Assembly: GCA_035642535.1 (NCBI GenBank)
Contig: DASQSE010000153.1
Location: 1 to 64,000 of the forward strand
Length of the DNA: 64,000 nt
DNA from: Jatrophihabitans sp035642535
Lineage (GTDB): Bacteria > Actinomycetota > Actinomycetes > Mycobacteriales > Jatrophihabitantaceae
Reading direction: 5' to 3'
Shown: piece by piece, positions 1 through 8,659 of the stretch
Position numbering within the stretch: position 1 is the first letter of the stretch
Layout: each line of letters begins with the position of its first letter
Made by a program: the position numbers and the translations under genes
The notes under the pieces: model-generated
What the model was told of the DNA's origin: nothing
Databases searched by the model: none
What the model saw: only the letters and a program-made list of their open reading frames with translations

Positions 1-1752
1 CAGACGCCCTGCTGCGACAACGTCCGCGAGGCCGTGATCGAGACGACGCTGGCCACCGGGACGGCGCCCGCCCGCAGCTTGCGCCTCGACGTAGATCCCG
101 CAAGCAGCGATCCGGCCAACCCCGATTACCTAGGTGACGGCGATGGCTTCTTCGACGATCCGCCTGCGACATCGGCGGACGGGAACCGGGTCGCGTTCGC
201 GTTCGACAACAACACGGCAAGCGTCGTGTTGGTCGCGGTCGTGTCGAGCGGCACCGTGCGGCGGACCGTCATCGAGTCGCGGGACAACGACGGCCGGACT
301 GCGGCGGGCTACTTCCCGGCGCTCTCCGGCGACGGGCACTACCTCGCGTTCTCGACTGACGCATCGAACATGCACGACGGTGTGGACAACATCGGACGTG
401 GCACGTGCAACCCGGACGAGGACTTCGCTCCAGATCTCGTGCCCTCGGTCGACATCACCTGCCAGATCGTCGCCCGCGACCTAACGGCCGATCTGACACG
501 AGGCGCAACCGATCCATGGGTGCCGAGCGAGCTGGTGTCGGCGAGCGTCCGCGACATCTGCAACGACACGCCGTTGCCGGCAGGCCGCACGTGCGGTGGC
601 GACTTCGACTCCACCAATCCGTCGCTCGACGGGACTGGTTCGGAGGTGGGCTTCGACTCGGAGGCGGACGACCTGCTGATCGGTAGCCCGGTGGACAGCA
701 ACAACACCATCGACGCGTTCGTACATACCTGGCGTCCCACACCGACCGGCGCAGGTTTGGACTTCGGCGATGTCGAGGTTGGCACGCACAAGGAAAAGAC
801 CGCCACGTTGACCGAGCCGCCGGCGGCCGACCCGACCGACCCCAGCCACATCTTCGGGCCGATCTCGCCGAACACAGCGATCACCGGGCCGGCGAAGGCT
901 GACTACACGGCGACGAGCCAGACGTGCGCCGACACGACGTTGAACCCCGATCCGGGCGAGAACGCGTGCACGCTCACGGTCCGCTTCACACCGTCCGCCG
1001 AGGGAACCCGCAGCGCGAAGATCGCGGTGAACACCGCTCAGGGCGGCTATCCGCGGCACGATCCGCTCATGACAAGGCAGCTGACCGGGGTGGGCACGGT
1101 CACCGTGGTCAGTACGGGGGCCTTGACAGCCGATCCGGCGACGCTCGACTTCGGCAGCCGACTGCCGCTCGCGCCGGGGCTGACGAAGACGGTGACCGTG
1201 TCCAACTCGGGCACCGACTCGCTGGAATTGACGGACGTGTCCGTTCACGACACCACCCATCCGGGCGCGGGCGCGGACTACACGGTGGATGCCAGCGGCT
1301 GCTCGGCCGCGCTGTTGCCTGGCGAGTCGTGCACCCTGACTGTGACGTTCGTGGGGCACGCCGTCGGCAATCGCGGTGCCGAGTTGGTGATCACCGACGA
1401 CACGGGCAACGCGCCGGCCACCGTGACACTCGTCGCAACGGTGCCGAAGCCCAAGATCACCGCGAACCCGGGTGTGAGTCCGCCGGGTCGGGCGACGACG
1501 ATCATCGGGAGCGGCTTCGCGCCGCACCGCAAGGTCGACATCGGACTGCAGGGCTTCGGCGAGCATGCGGTGATCAAGGCGGACGGGCACGGCGCGTTCC
1601 AGGTCGGCCTGGTGATCTTCCGCAACACGCCGGAGGGGCCGCAGACGGTCACCGCGCACACACACGCGGTGAGCAAGTCGATCTCCGCATCGGGGCCGCT
1701 GCTGCTCGCAGTCGGATCGGTCGACATCCTCCAGCTCGTCACGCGCCACTGA
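1..1752 (+). CDS. Secreted/surface beta-propeller protein with choice-of-anchor D modules (5' end outside window)
   Basis: The reading frame is open from base 1, so the true start and any signal peptide lie upstream; 583 residues are visible. The first ~240 contain PD40/TolB-like propeller blades, recognisable by repeats such as 'YFPALSGDGHYLAFSTD' and 'STNPSLDGTGSEVGFDS', each S-x-DG-x-x-(V/L)-x-F. Two beta-sandwich modules of the choice-of-anchor D (ASPM/SPD-2/hydin-like) type follow, each opening with LDFG ('GLDFGDVEVG', 'ATLDFGSRLPLAPG') and carrying a cysteine pair. The last ~90 residues resemble an IPT-like domain ('IIGSGFAPHRKVDIG'). No catalytic motif is visible. Such proteins are generally exported; a role in surface adhesion or binding is inference. 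It converges on the next gene with 44 bp between stops. Confidence 0.7.
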   Translation, partial: QTPCCDNVREAVIETTLATGTAPARSLRLDVDPASSDPANPDYLGDGDGFFDDPPATSADGNRVAFAFDNNTASVVLVAVVSSGTVRRTVIESRDNDGRTAAGYFPALSGDGHYLAFSTDASNMHDGVDNIGRGTCNPDEDFAPDLVPSVDITCQIVARDLTADLTRGATDPWVPSELVSASVRDICNDTPLPAGRTCGGDFDSTNPSLDGTGSEVGFDSEADDLLIGSPVDSNNTIDAFVHTWRPTPTGAGLDFGDVEVGTHKEKTATLTEPPAADPTDPSHIFGPISPNTAITGPAKADYTATSQTCADTTLNPDPGENACTLTVRFTPSAEGTRSAKIAVNTAQGGYPRHDPLMTRQLTGVGTVTVVSTGALTADPATLDFGSRLPLAPGLTKTVTVSNSGTDSLELTDVSVHDTTHPGAGADYTVDASGCSAALLPGESCTLTVTFVGHAVGNRGAELVITDDTGNAPATVTLVATVPKPKITANPGVSPPGRATTIIGSGFAPHRKVDIGLQGFGEHAVIKADGHGAFQVGLVIFRNTPEGPQTVTAHTHAVSKSISASGPLLLAVGSVDILQLVTRH

Positions 1753-1796
1753 CGCCTGCGGTGCCGCCCGCGCCGCGTGGTCACTTACGCGTTGTG

Positions 1797-3218
1797 CTAC
1801 GCGAGTGGGCCGATGTTCTGGTTGCCCGCGAAGACGTTGTCCGGGTCGAAGCGCCGCTTGAGCGCGGCCAGCCGGAGGTAGCGCTCCGCGCCGTAGACGG
1901 CCACGCTGGTGGCTTCGCCGGACTCCAACCCGACGTGCGGCCCGCCGGCCGCGAGAGCGCGCACCGCCCGCGCGGTCTCGTCGAACCAGCGCTGGCTGTG
2001 CGCCGCCTCGGCCTCGTCGTCCCAGCGCGCAACGGTCGTGATCAGGTACCGCGCCGCGCGGTTGGGCACCGCGGTGGACATCCTGGCGATCCGGCCCACC
2101 GCGCCGCCCATGTGGTGCACGTGCATCTCGTACGACCCGCGCGGCATCGCGGCGTGGATGTCGGCGAGCCGCTCGATCAACCCGTCACCGAAATCGTCGA
2201 CGTAGCGCGATGTCAACGCCGCGAACCGGCCGGGCGGGTACGCGTCGTCGGGACTTGCCTGGAGCCGGGTGTACGGCTGCGGCGCCAGCCGGTCGGAGAG
2301 CACCGGCGCCGCCTGCCGGATCGGCCGGACGAGCCGCTCGGCATCGAGCGGATGCCCCAGGCACGCAGCCGTGATCACGACGACCGGGACCTCGCGCACC
2401 GACGCACGCGACGGACTCGCCGGCCGATCCGCAGGTGGGCTCAACAAGGCAAGCCGGGTGGTGACGTCGTCGCGCAGCCGGGTGGTGTAGTGACGGTAGA
2501 AGCGCAGCAGCGTGGCTGCGGAGCCGGCGGGGTACACCACAGGTCCGGAAAGCACCGGCCCGGGCAGCGGCAGCATCCGGAAGCGCAGCGAGGTGACGAC
2601 GCCGAAGTTGCCGCCCCCGCCGCGCAACCCCCATAGCAACTCGGGATGCACGTCCCCCGACGTGGTGAGCAGGCTGCCGTCGGCGGTGACCAGCTCGGCG
2701 CCGAGCAGGCTGTCGCAGGCCAACCCGTACGCGCGGCGCAGATGACCGAAGCCGCCGTCGAGCGTGGCGCCGGCCACCCCGACGCGCGACACGGGCACGC
2801 CGGGCACGGCGTAGCCGAAGCGCTGTGTCGCCGCGTCCACGACGCCCCAGGTCGCACCGGCCGCCACCACGGCGCCGCGGCCCGACGGGTCGACGCTGAC
2901 CGCGTGCATCGGGCGCAGGTCGATCACGACGCCGTCGCAGCTGGACATGCCGGCCGGCGAGTGCCCGCCGGCGCGCACGGCCAGTGGCAGCTCGGCGGCG
3001 CGGGCGAACTCGACGGCGGCCGCGACGTCAGTCGGCCGGACGCAGCGGACGACCACCGCCGGGCGGCGCTGCGCGGCGCGGTTCCAGATCGCGGCCGCGT
3101 CGGAGTAGTCGGCGTCGTCCGGCGTCACCACAGCGCCGTGCACGCGAGCGCGCAGCGCAGCAACCGATGACGCCGATACGCTTCGGTCGGCAACGCGCTC
3201 GATCGACATGCGGGCCAC
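1797..3218 (-). CDS. FAD-dependent oxidoreductase, berberine-bridge (BBE-like) family
   Basis: 473 residues from GTG; an ATG three codons in (3209) is an equally possible start because the G-rich stretch before it fits either poorly. The N-terminal PCMH-type FAD domain is clear: 'VRAGGHSPAG' supplies the histidine that usually carries FAD covalently, and 'GGFGHLRRAYGL' and 'WGLRGGGGNFGVVTS' are typical FAD-binding loops. The C-terminus 'RRFDPDNVFAGNQNIGPL' is the BBE-domain ending. The cysteine that makes the second FAD bond in bicovalent members (G-x-C-P-T-V-G) is replaced (GVPVSRVG), so attachment is probably through histidine only. The family oxidises sugars, alkaloids or polyketides; the substrate here is unknown. 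It is divergent from uvrC with a possible iron-box between them. Confidence 0.85.
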   Translation of the reverse strand: MARMSIERVADRSVSASSVAALRARVHGAVVTPDDADYSDAAAIWNRAAQRRPAVVVRCVRPTDVAAAVEFARAAELPLAVRAGGHSPAGMSSCDGVVIDLRPMHAVSVDPSGRGAVVAAGATWGVVDAATQRFGYAVPGVPVSRVGVAGATLDGGFGHLRRAYGLACDSLLGAELVTADGSLLTTSGDVHPELLWGLRGGGGNFGVVTSLRFRMLPLPGPVLSGPVVYPAGSAATLLRFYRHYTTRLRDDVTTRLALLSPPADRPASPSRASVREVPVVVITAACLGHPLDAERLVRPIRQAAPVLSDRLAPQPYTRLQASPDDAYPPGRFAALTSRYVDDFGDGLIERLADIHAAMPRGSYEMHVHHMGGAVGRIARMSTAVPNRAARYLITTVARWDDEAEAAHSQRWFDETARAVRALAAGGPHVGLESGEATSVAVYGAERYLRLAALKRRFDPDNVFAGNQNIGPLA

Positions 3219-3245
3219 GGCCCCCCAGTGGTCCTGACGATGAAG

Positions 3246-3264
3246 TCAGCCTAGGCCAACCTGA
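3246..3264. promoter_or_regulatory. Possible DtxR/IdeR-type iron box
   Basis: The 19 bases TCAGCCTAGGCCAACCTGA match the IdeR/DmdR consensus TTAGGTTAGGCTAACCTAA at 14 positions. The site includes TAGGCT on the minus strand, a good -10 for the oxidoreductase gene, so a bound repressor would block it. Seen by eye only; the left half is weak. Confidence 0.3.
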
Positions 3265-3291
3265 GAGTTCCAGTGGGTGCGTTCTAATGAC

Positions 3292-3297
3292 TAACGT
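3292..3297 (+). promoter_or_regulatory. -10 element of a probably leaderless uvrC transcript
   Basis: TAACGT lies 7 nt before the GTG start of uvrC, and there is no Shine-Dalgarno sequence. This TANNNT-N6/7-start layout is typical of leaderless actinobacterial genes. Confidence 0.5.
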
Positions 3298-3304
3298 TTG
3301 ACGT

Positions 3305-5281
3305 GTGCCCGACCCGTCGACGTACCGCCCGGCTCCGGGCACCATTCCCGTCGAACCCGGCGTCTACAAGTTTCGGGACGAGCGCGGCCGCGTCATTTAC
3401 GTAGGGAAGGCGAAAAGCCTCCGGCAGCGGCTGAATTCCTACTTCTCCGACCTCGCCGCCCTGCACGCGCGGACGCGGCAAATGGTGATGTCGGCGGCGT
3501 CGGTCGAGTGGACGGTCGTGCGCAGCGAGGTCGAGGCGCTGCAGCTCGAGTACAACTGGATCAAGGAGTTCGATCCGCGCTTCAACATCAAGTATCGCGA
3601 CGACAAGTCCTACCCCTCGCTCGCGGTGACGCTGTACGAGGAGTTCCCGCGGCTGCAGGTGATGCGCGGCCCGAAGCGCAAGGGCGTGCGCTACTTCGGG
3701 CCGTACTCGCACGCGTGGGCCATCCGCGAAACGCTCGACCTGCTGCTGCGCGTCTTCCCAGCGCGCACCTGCTCGGCGGGCGTGTTCAAGCGCGCGGGCC
3801 AGGTCGGCCGGCCCTGCCTGCTCGGCTACATCGAGAAGTGCAGTGCGCCGTGCGTCGGCCGCGTCACCGCCGAGGAGCATCGCGCGATCGTGCTCGACTT
3901 CTGCGACTTCATGGCCGGCAAGACCGACGTCATGATGAAGCGGCTCGAGAAGCGGATGGCCGAGGCGAGCGGCAACCTCGAGTTCGAGCTCGCGGCGCGC
4001 ATCCGCGACGACCTCGAGGCGCTGCGCCGGGCGATGGAGAAGCAGGCCGTCGTGTTCGGCGACGGCACCGACGCCGACGTCGTCGCGTTCGCCGAGGACG
4101 AGCTCGAAGCGGCGGTGCAGGTATTCCACGTCCGCGGCGGGCGGGTGCGGGGGCAGCGCGGTTGGGTCGTCGACCGGCTCGACGACATGTCGACGGGCGA
4201 CCTCGTCGAGCAGTTCGTCACCCAGTTCTACGGCGGTGAGGCCGCCCTGGACGTCGCCGGCGCGTCGGGCATCCCGCGCGAGGTACTGGTGCCGGTGCTG
4301 CCGGAGGATGCGCCGGCGCTGATCGAGTGGCTGAGCGGGCTGCGCGGCACGCGGGTCACGTTGCGGGTGCCGCAACGCGGCGACAAGCGCGCGCTCGCGC
4401 AGACGGTGGCGCGCAACGCGGCCGAGTCGCTCAACCGGCACAAGCTCAAGCGCGCCTCCGATCTCACCGCGCGGTCCCGGGCGCTGGACGAGTTGCAGCA
4501 GACGCTCGAGCTCTCGTCGGCGCCGCTGCGGATCGAGTGCTTCGACATCAGCCACGTCCAGGGCACCAACGTCGTGGCGAGCATGGTCGTCTTCGAGGAC
4601 GGGCTGGCCCGCAAGAGCGAGTACCGCCGCTTCGCCATGCGTGAGGGCACCGGTGACGCGGACTGGATCGCCGAGGCGGTGCGCCGTCGGTTCGCCCGCT
4701 ACCTCGACGAGCAGGTCGAGACCGGGGCGGACGCGGGCGCAGGTGACGGGCGGCCCGGCATCGATCCGACGACCGGCCGGCCGCGCAAATTCGCCTACGC
4801 GCCCAACCTGCTCGTCGTCGACGGCGGCGCTCCGCAGGTAAGTGCGGCGCAGGCCGTCCTCGACGAACTGGGCATCGACGACGTGTCGCTCGTCGGGCTG
4901 GCGAAGCGGCTAGAGGAAGTGTGGCTGCCGGGCCAGCGGTACCCGGCGATATTGCCGCGCACCTCAGAGGGGCTGTACCTATTGCAGCGGGTCCGCGACG
5001 AGGCGCACCGGTTCGCCATCACGTATCACCGGCAGAAGCGTTCGAAGGCGATGACGACATCAGCGCTGGACGACGTGCCCGGGTTGGGCGAGACGCGGCG
5101 CAAGGCGCTGCTGCGCCGCTTCGGCTCGCTCAAGCGGCTGCGCGCCGCGAGCGTCGACGAGATCGTCGAGGTGCCCGGCATCGGGCGCCGCACCGCCGAG
5201 GCGATCGTCGCGGCGCTCGCGGTCCGCGACGCGCCGGCGCCGGCGATCAACGTCACGACGGGAGAAGTGCTCGATGGGTGA
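3305..5281 (+). CDS. uvrC: Excinuclease ABC subunit C
   Basis: 658 residues, full family length. UvrC makes both incisions around a DNA lesion after recruitment by UvrB. The GIY-YIG nuclease domain is at about 15-95 ('GVYKFRDERGRVIYVGKAKSLRQRLNSYF' region), a UVR motif for UvrB contact near 215-245 ('LEFELAARIRDDLEALR'), the RNase H-like 5' nuclease domain from about 385 ('IECFDISHVQGTNVVASMVV', 'LLVVDGGAPQVSAA'), and two helix-hairpin-helix repeats at the end ('VPGLGETRRKALLRRFGS', 'VPGIGRRTAEAIVAAL'). Its 3' end overlaps rapZ by 8 nt, so translation of the two is probably coupled. The start is the GTG directly after the -10 element described at 3292. Confidence 0.97.
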   Translation: MPDPSTYRPAPGTIPVEPGVYKFRDERGRVIYVGKAKSLRQRLNSYFSDLAALHARTRQMVMSAASVEWTVVRSEVEALQLEYNWIKEFDPRFNIKYRDDKSYPSLAVTLYEEFPRLQVMRGPKRKGVRYFGPYSHAWAIRETLDLLLRVFPARTCSAGVFKRAGQVGRPCLLGYIEKCSAPCVGRVTAEEHRAIVLDFCDFMAGKTDVMMKRLEKRMAEASGNLEFELAARIRDDLEALRRAMEKQAVVFGDGTDADVVAFAEDELEAAVQVFHVRGGRVRGQRGWVVDRLDDMSTGDLVEQFVTQFYGGEAALDVAGASGIPREVLVPVLPEDAPALIEWLSGLRGTRVTLRVPQRGDKRALAQTVARNAAESLNRHKLKRASDLTARSRALDELQQTLELSSAPLRIECFDISHVQGTNVVASMVVFEDGLARKSEYRRFAMREGTGDADWIAEAVRRRFARYLDEQVETGADAGAGDGRPGIDPTTGRPRKFAYAPNLLVVDGGAPQVSAAQAVLDELGIDDVSLVGLAKRLEEVWLPGQRYPAILPRTSEGLYLLQRVRDEAHRFAITYHRQKRSKAMTTSALDDVPGLGETRRKALLRRFGSLKRLRAASVDEIVEVPGIGRRTAEAIVAALAVRDAPAPAINVTTGEVLDG

Positions 5282-6152
5282 ACGCGGGCTGGAAACCGTC
5301 ATCATCACCGGCCTGTCCGGGGCCGGGCGCAGTGCGGCGGCCAAGTGCTTCGAGGATCTCGGCTTCTTCGTCGTCGACAACCTGCCGCCCGAGCTGATCG
5401 GCACGCTCGTCGAGCTGGGCAGCCGCAGCGAGGGCGCGATCACCCGGCTCGCAGTGGTGATGGACGTGCGCAGCCGTGCCTTCTCGAGCGACCTGCGCGC
5501 CGTGATCCGCGAACTCGCCGACATTCCGATGCGGCCGCACGTGCTCTTCCTGGAGGCGCGCGACGACGTGCTGGTCCGCCGCTTCGAGAACGTGCGCCGC
5601 GAGCATCCGCTGCAGGGTGACGGCCTGCTGACCGACGGCATCGCCGCCGAGCGCGCGCTGCTCGCCGGGTTGCGCGACGAGGCCGACCTGGTGATCGACA
5701 CGAGCGATCGGTCGATACACGAACTGCGCCGCTCGATCGAGTCGGCGTTCACCGGCGACGGGCCCGAGGCACGGCCCGCGCTGCGAGCGACGGTGGTGTC
5801 GTTCGGGTACAAGTACGGGCTGCCGCTCGACGCCGACCTGGTCGTGGACGTGCGCTTCCTGCCGAACCCGCACTGGATCCCGGAACTGCGCCCGCTGACC
5901 GGCCGCGACCCGGAGGTGCGCGACTACGTGCTGAGCCAGGAAGGTGCGGGCGAGTTCCTCGACCGCTACACCGAGTTGCTCGAGGTCATCGGCGCGGGCT
6001 ACATGCGCGAGAGCAAGCGCTACCTGACGTTGGCGGTGGGCTGCACCGGCGGCAAGCATCGGTCGGTCGCGATGTCCGAGCAGCTCGCCGACCGATTGAC
6101 GGGGCTGGGCATCCAGGCCACCGTCGTGCACCGGGATCTCGGCCGTGAGTGA
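5274..6152 (+). CDS. rapZ: RNase adapter / nucleotide-binding protein RapZ (YvcJ family)
   Basis: 292 residues. The P-loop is GLSGAGRS at 13-20, followed by 'FVVDNLPPELI', and the C-terminal domain carries 'GCTGGKHRSVA', all hallmarks of the family. In E. coli RapZ targets small RNAs to RNase E; in Gram-positive bacteria the homologue YvcJ binds and hydrolyses nucleotides and its exact role is less clear. It overlaps uvrC by 8 nt and yvcK by 8 nt; the rapZ-yvcK-whiA order is conserved across Gram-positive bacteria and implies a shared operon. Confidence 0.95.
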   Translation: MGERGLETVIITGLSGAGRSAAAKCFEDLGFFVVDNLPPELIGTLVELGSRSEGAITRLAVVMDVRSRAFSSDLRAVIRELADIPMRPHVLFLEARDDVLVRRFENVRREHPLQGDGLLTDGIAAERALLAGLRDEADLVIDTSDRSIHELRRSIESAFTGDGPEARPALRATVVSFGYKYGLPLDADLVVDVRFLPNPHWIPELRPLTGRDPEVRDYVLSQEGAGEFLDRYTELLEVIGAGYMRESKRYLTLAVGCTGGKHRSVAMSEQLADRLTGLGIQATVVHRDLGRE

Positions 6153-7137
6153 GGATCGCACGCTGAAGGCGGTCGCGCTGGGCGGCGGCCACGGGCTGCA
6201 CGCGTCGCTGTCCGCGCTGCGGCTGCTGACGAGCGACCTGACCGCCGTCGTCACCGTTGCCGATGACGGCGGCTCGTCCGGCCGGATCCGGCGCGAGCTG
6301 AAGGTGCTGCCGCCCGGCGACCTGCGCATGGCGCTGTCCGCGCTGGCCGGAACGGATCCCGAACACGCAAGCTGGGCGGATCTGCTCCAGCACCGCATCG
6401 GCGGGCACGGCGTGCTCGCCGGTCATCCGGTCGGCAACCTCATGCTCACCGCGCTGCTCGAACGCACCGGCGATCCGACGGTGGCACTCGCGCAGCTCGC
6501 CGACCTCGTCGGCGCTGTCGGCCGGGTGCTGCCGATGAGCCCGATCCCGCTGGACCTGATCGCCGAGGCCGACCGGTTCGACCCGGACGACCCGGAGCGG
6601 GCCCGGTACATCCGCGGTCAGTCGTCGATCGCGGCGACGCCCGGCCGGGTGCGCACGGTGCGGCTGCTTCCGCCGGGTGCGCCTGCGAACGCCAAGGCCG
6701 TCGACGCGGTGCGCGAGGCGGATGTCGTCGTGCTCGGGCCCGGCTCCTGGTTCACCAGCGTCATCCCGCATCTGCTGCTGCGCGAGCTCGGCACGGCGTT
6801 GTGCAGTACGGCTGCGCGCGTGCTGGTGGTGCTGAACCTCGTGCCGCAGGCGGGGGAGACCGACGACTACGAACCGCACCAGCTCCTCGACCTGCTCCAG
6901 AAGCATGCAAAGCCGTACGGTGGCCTCAAGATCGACACTGTGCTGGCGGACACCGATTCGGTCCTCGACGGCGAGGAGCTCAGTCGTCACGTGAGCGCGA
7001 TGGGCGCGCGTCTCGTAGTGTCTAGGCTCGCAGACGAAGACAGCTCCGAGCGGCATGACGCGGCTCGGCTGAGCGACGCGATCCGGGAGGCGACCGGCGC
7101 GAGTGAGCGAAGCTTGCGGGCAAACCATGAGCGCTGA
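6145..7137 (+). CDS. yvcK: Gluconeogenesis factor YvcK (CofD-like)
   Basis: 330 residues starting at a GTG inside the end of rapZ. N-terminal 'ALGGGHGLHASLSALR' and 'VTVADDGGSSGRIRRE' are the signature of the YvcK/CofD-like fold, and 'DVVVLGPGSWFTSVIPHLL' is the conserved nucleotide-binding loop. YvcK proteins bind UDP-sugars and are needed for growth on gluconeogenic carbon and normal cell-wall synthesis; the mycobacterial homologue is CuvA. There is no sign of the F420 transferase function of true CofD. It sits between rapZ and whiA in the usual order. Confidence 0.94.
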   Translation: MSEDRTLKAVALGGGHGLHASLSALRLLTSDLTAVVTVADDGGSSGRIRRELKVLPPGDLRMALSALAGTDPEHASWADLLQHRIGGHGVLAGHPVGNLMLTALLERTGDPTVALAQLADLVGAVGRVLPMSPIPLDLIAEADRFDPDDPERARYIRGQSSIAATPGRVRTVRLLPPGAPANAKAVDAVREADVVVLGPGSWFTSVIPHLLLRELGTALCSTAARVLVVLNLVPQAGETDDYEPHQLLDLLQKHAKPYGGLKIDTVLADTDSVLDGEELSRHVSAMGARLVVSRLADEDSSERHDAARLSDAIREATGASERSLRANHER

Positions 7138-7170
7138 TGCCGCTCACGGGTTGGGAGGAGGGGGGCGCCG

Positions 7171-8151
7171 ATGGCGATGACCGCGGCGGTCAAGGACGAG
7201 CTGAGCCGGGTACCGGTGACCAAGATGTCGGCGCGCAAGGCGGAACTCGCCACCATGCTGCGCTTCGCCGGCGCCCTGCACCTGGTCGGGGGGCACATCG
7301 TCATCGAGGCCGAACTCGACACCGGCTCGGTCGCGCGCCGGCTGCGCAAGGAGATCGCGGAGATCTTCGGGCACGGCTCCGAGGTGCAGATTGTTGCGGG
7401 CGGCGGTATCCGCAAGGGCAGCCGCTACCTCGTCCGGGTGGCGCAGGACGGTGAGCGATTGGCGCGGCAGTCCGGCCTGGTCGACCTGCGCGGCCGTCCG
7501 GTCAAGGGCCTGCCGCATCACGTCGTCGCCGGCGGCATCGCGGACGCAGAAGCAGCGTGGCGTGGCGCGTTCCTCGCGCACGGCTCGCTCACCGAGCCGG
7601 GCCGAGCGTGCTCGCTCGAGATCACCTGTCCCTCGGCCGAAGCCGCACTCGCGCTGGTCGGCGTCGGGCGCCGACTCGGCGTGGCGTCCAAGGCGCGCGA
7701 GGTGCGCGGCGGCGATCGGGTGATCGTGCGCGACGGCGACGCGATCGGCGCGCTGCTCACCCGGATCGGTGCCCACGAGTCGGTGCTGGCCTGGGAGGAA
7801 CGGCGCATGCGCCGCGAGGTGCGCGCCACCGCGAACCGGCTGGCGAACTTCGACGACGCCAACCTGCGCCGCTCGGCGCGCGCCGCCGTCGCGGCCGGGG
7901 CCCGCGTGCAGCGTGCGCTGGAGATCCTCAGCGGCGACGCGCCCGAGCACCTGCTGCAGGCCGGCCAGCTGCGGCTCGAGCACAAGCAGGCATCGCTCGA
8001 GGAGCTGGGCGCGCTCTCCGATCCGGTGATGACGAAGGACGCCGTCGCCGGTCGCATCCGCCGGCTGCTCGCGATGGCCGACAAGCGGGCGCACGAGCTG
8101 GGCGTCCCCGACACCGAGTCGGCCGTGACCCCGGACATGCTCGCGCCCTGA
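7171..8151 (+). CDS. whiA: Sporulation/cell-division regulator WhiA
   Basis: 326 residues; start ATG preceded by a strong purine-rich ribosome-binding site (GGAGGAGG from 7154). The first ~210 residues form the degenerate LAGLIDADG homing-endonuclease fold ('ELATMLRFAGALHLVGGHIVIEAELD'), and about 220-310 form the sigma-region-4-like helix-turn-helix ('ANLRRSARAAVAAGARVQRALEIL', 'LGALSDPVMTKDAVAGRIRRLLAMA'). In Streptomyces WhiA and WhiB jointly activate sporulation-septation genes; homologues exist in non-sporulating actinobacteria. It is the last gene of the uvrC-rapZ-yvcK-whiA set. Confidence 0.96.
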   Translation: MAMTAAVKDELSRVPVTKMSARKAELATMLRFAGALHLVGGHIVIEAELDTGSVARRLRKEIAEIFGHGSEVQIVAGGGIRKGSRYLVRVAQDGERLARQSGLVDLRGRPVKGLPHHVVAGGIADAEAAWRGAFLAHGSLTEPGRACSLEITCPSAEAALALVGVGRRLGVASKAREVRGGDRVIVRDGDAIGALLTRIGAHESVLAWEERRMRREVRATANRLANFDDANLRRSARAAVAAGARVQRALEILSGDAPEHLLQAGQLRLEHKQASLEELGALSDPVMTKDAVAGRIRRLLAMADKRAHELGVPDTESAVTPDMLAP

Positions 8152-8196
8152 TCGTCATCGCGACAGCGATGAGTTTCCGCGGGCACTGACGTTTCA

Positions 8197-8226
8197 CCTC
8201 ACGTAATCCATGCAGCAGACGTGAGG
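8197..8226 (+). promoter_or_regulatory. Inverted repeat overlapping the ribosome-binding site of the VOC gene
   Basis: Perfect 8-bp arms CCTCACGT (8197-8204) and ACGTGAGG (8219-8226) with a 14-nt loop. The right arm overlaps the GAGGAG ribosome-binding site of the ATG at 8235, so a folded hairpin would hide that site; it could equally be a protein operator. Confidence 0.45.
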
Positions 8227-8234
8227 AGCAAGCG

Positions 8235-8659
8235 ATGGACGTCAAACTCGAACTGGTGCTCGTCCCGGTCACCGACGCGGACGACGCCAAGTCTTCTACC
8301 TCGACAAGCTCGGCTTCGACCTGCTCGTCGACACCGCGGTCGGCGAGTCGATGCGCGTGGTGCAGGTGACGCCGCCGGGGTCGGGCTGCTCGATCGGCTT
8401 CGGCGTCGGTCTGATGGACGGTGTCAAGCCCGGCTCGTACCGCGGCATGGACCTCGTCGTCTCCGACGTCGTGGCGATGCGCGACGAGCTGATCGCACAG
8501 GGGATACCGGTCGAAGAGGTGCGGCACATGGGCGACGGGGCGTGGCACCCCGGGCCGCATCCGGAGCGCGACGACTACATGTCGTTCGCCGCATTCAGTG
8601 ACGCGGACGGCAACGGGTGGGTGCTGCAGGAGGTCGGGCACGCAGCCGCGGCATCATGA
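8235..8659 (+). pseudogene. VOC (glyoxalase/bleomycin-resistance) family protein, frameshifted
   Basis: The ATG at 8235 follows a good GAGGAG site and begins 'MDVKLELVLVPVTDADDAK', a normal VOC first strand. After AAG at 8289-8291 the frame continues into nonsense and stops after about 40 codons. The homology resumes in another frame at TTC-TAC (8294): 'FYLDKLGFDLLVDTAVGESMRVVQVTPPG' and on to 'GYVLQEVG'-like 'NGWVLQEVG' at the end. Only two bases sit where a codon such as TCG is expected ('DAK-S-FYLDKLGF'), so one base appears to be missing near 8292. Read through, the protein would be about 141 residues with the usual VOC beta-alpha-beta repeats. Its stop overlaps the start of the sigma factor (ATGA). 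A sequencing error would explain this as well as decay. Confidence 0.75.

Noticed and set aside
481..1749. Long minus-strand open frames opposite the first gene, and similar ones opposite most genes (for example 10230-12383 and 50876-52987)
   Set aside because: Very high GC leaves few stops in antisense frames; translations are Arg/Ala/Gly-rich without domains and lie fully opposite clear genes.
6145..7137. 2-phospho-L-lactate transferase (CofD) for yvcK
   Set aside because: The CofD-like fold is shared, but the rapZ-whiA context and N-terminal signature are those of YvcK.
8221..8601. Open frame of 126 codons across the VOC gene
   Set aside because: Arg/Pro-rich out-of-frame shadow; the VOC homology lies in the other two frames.
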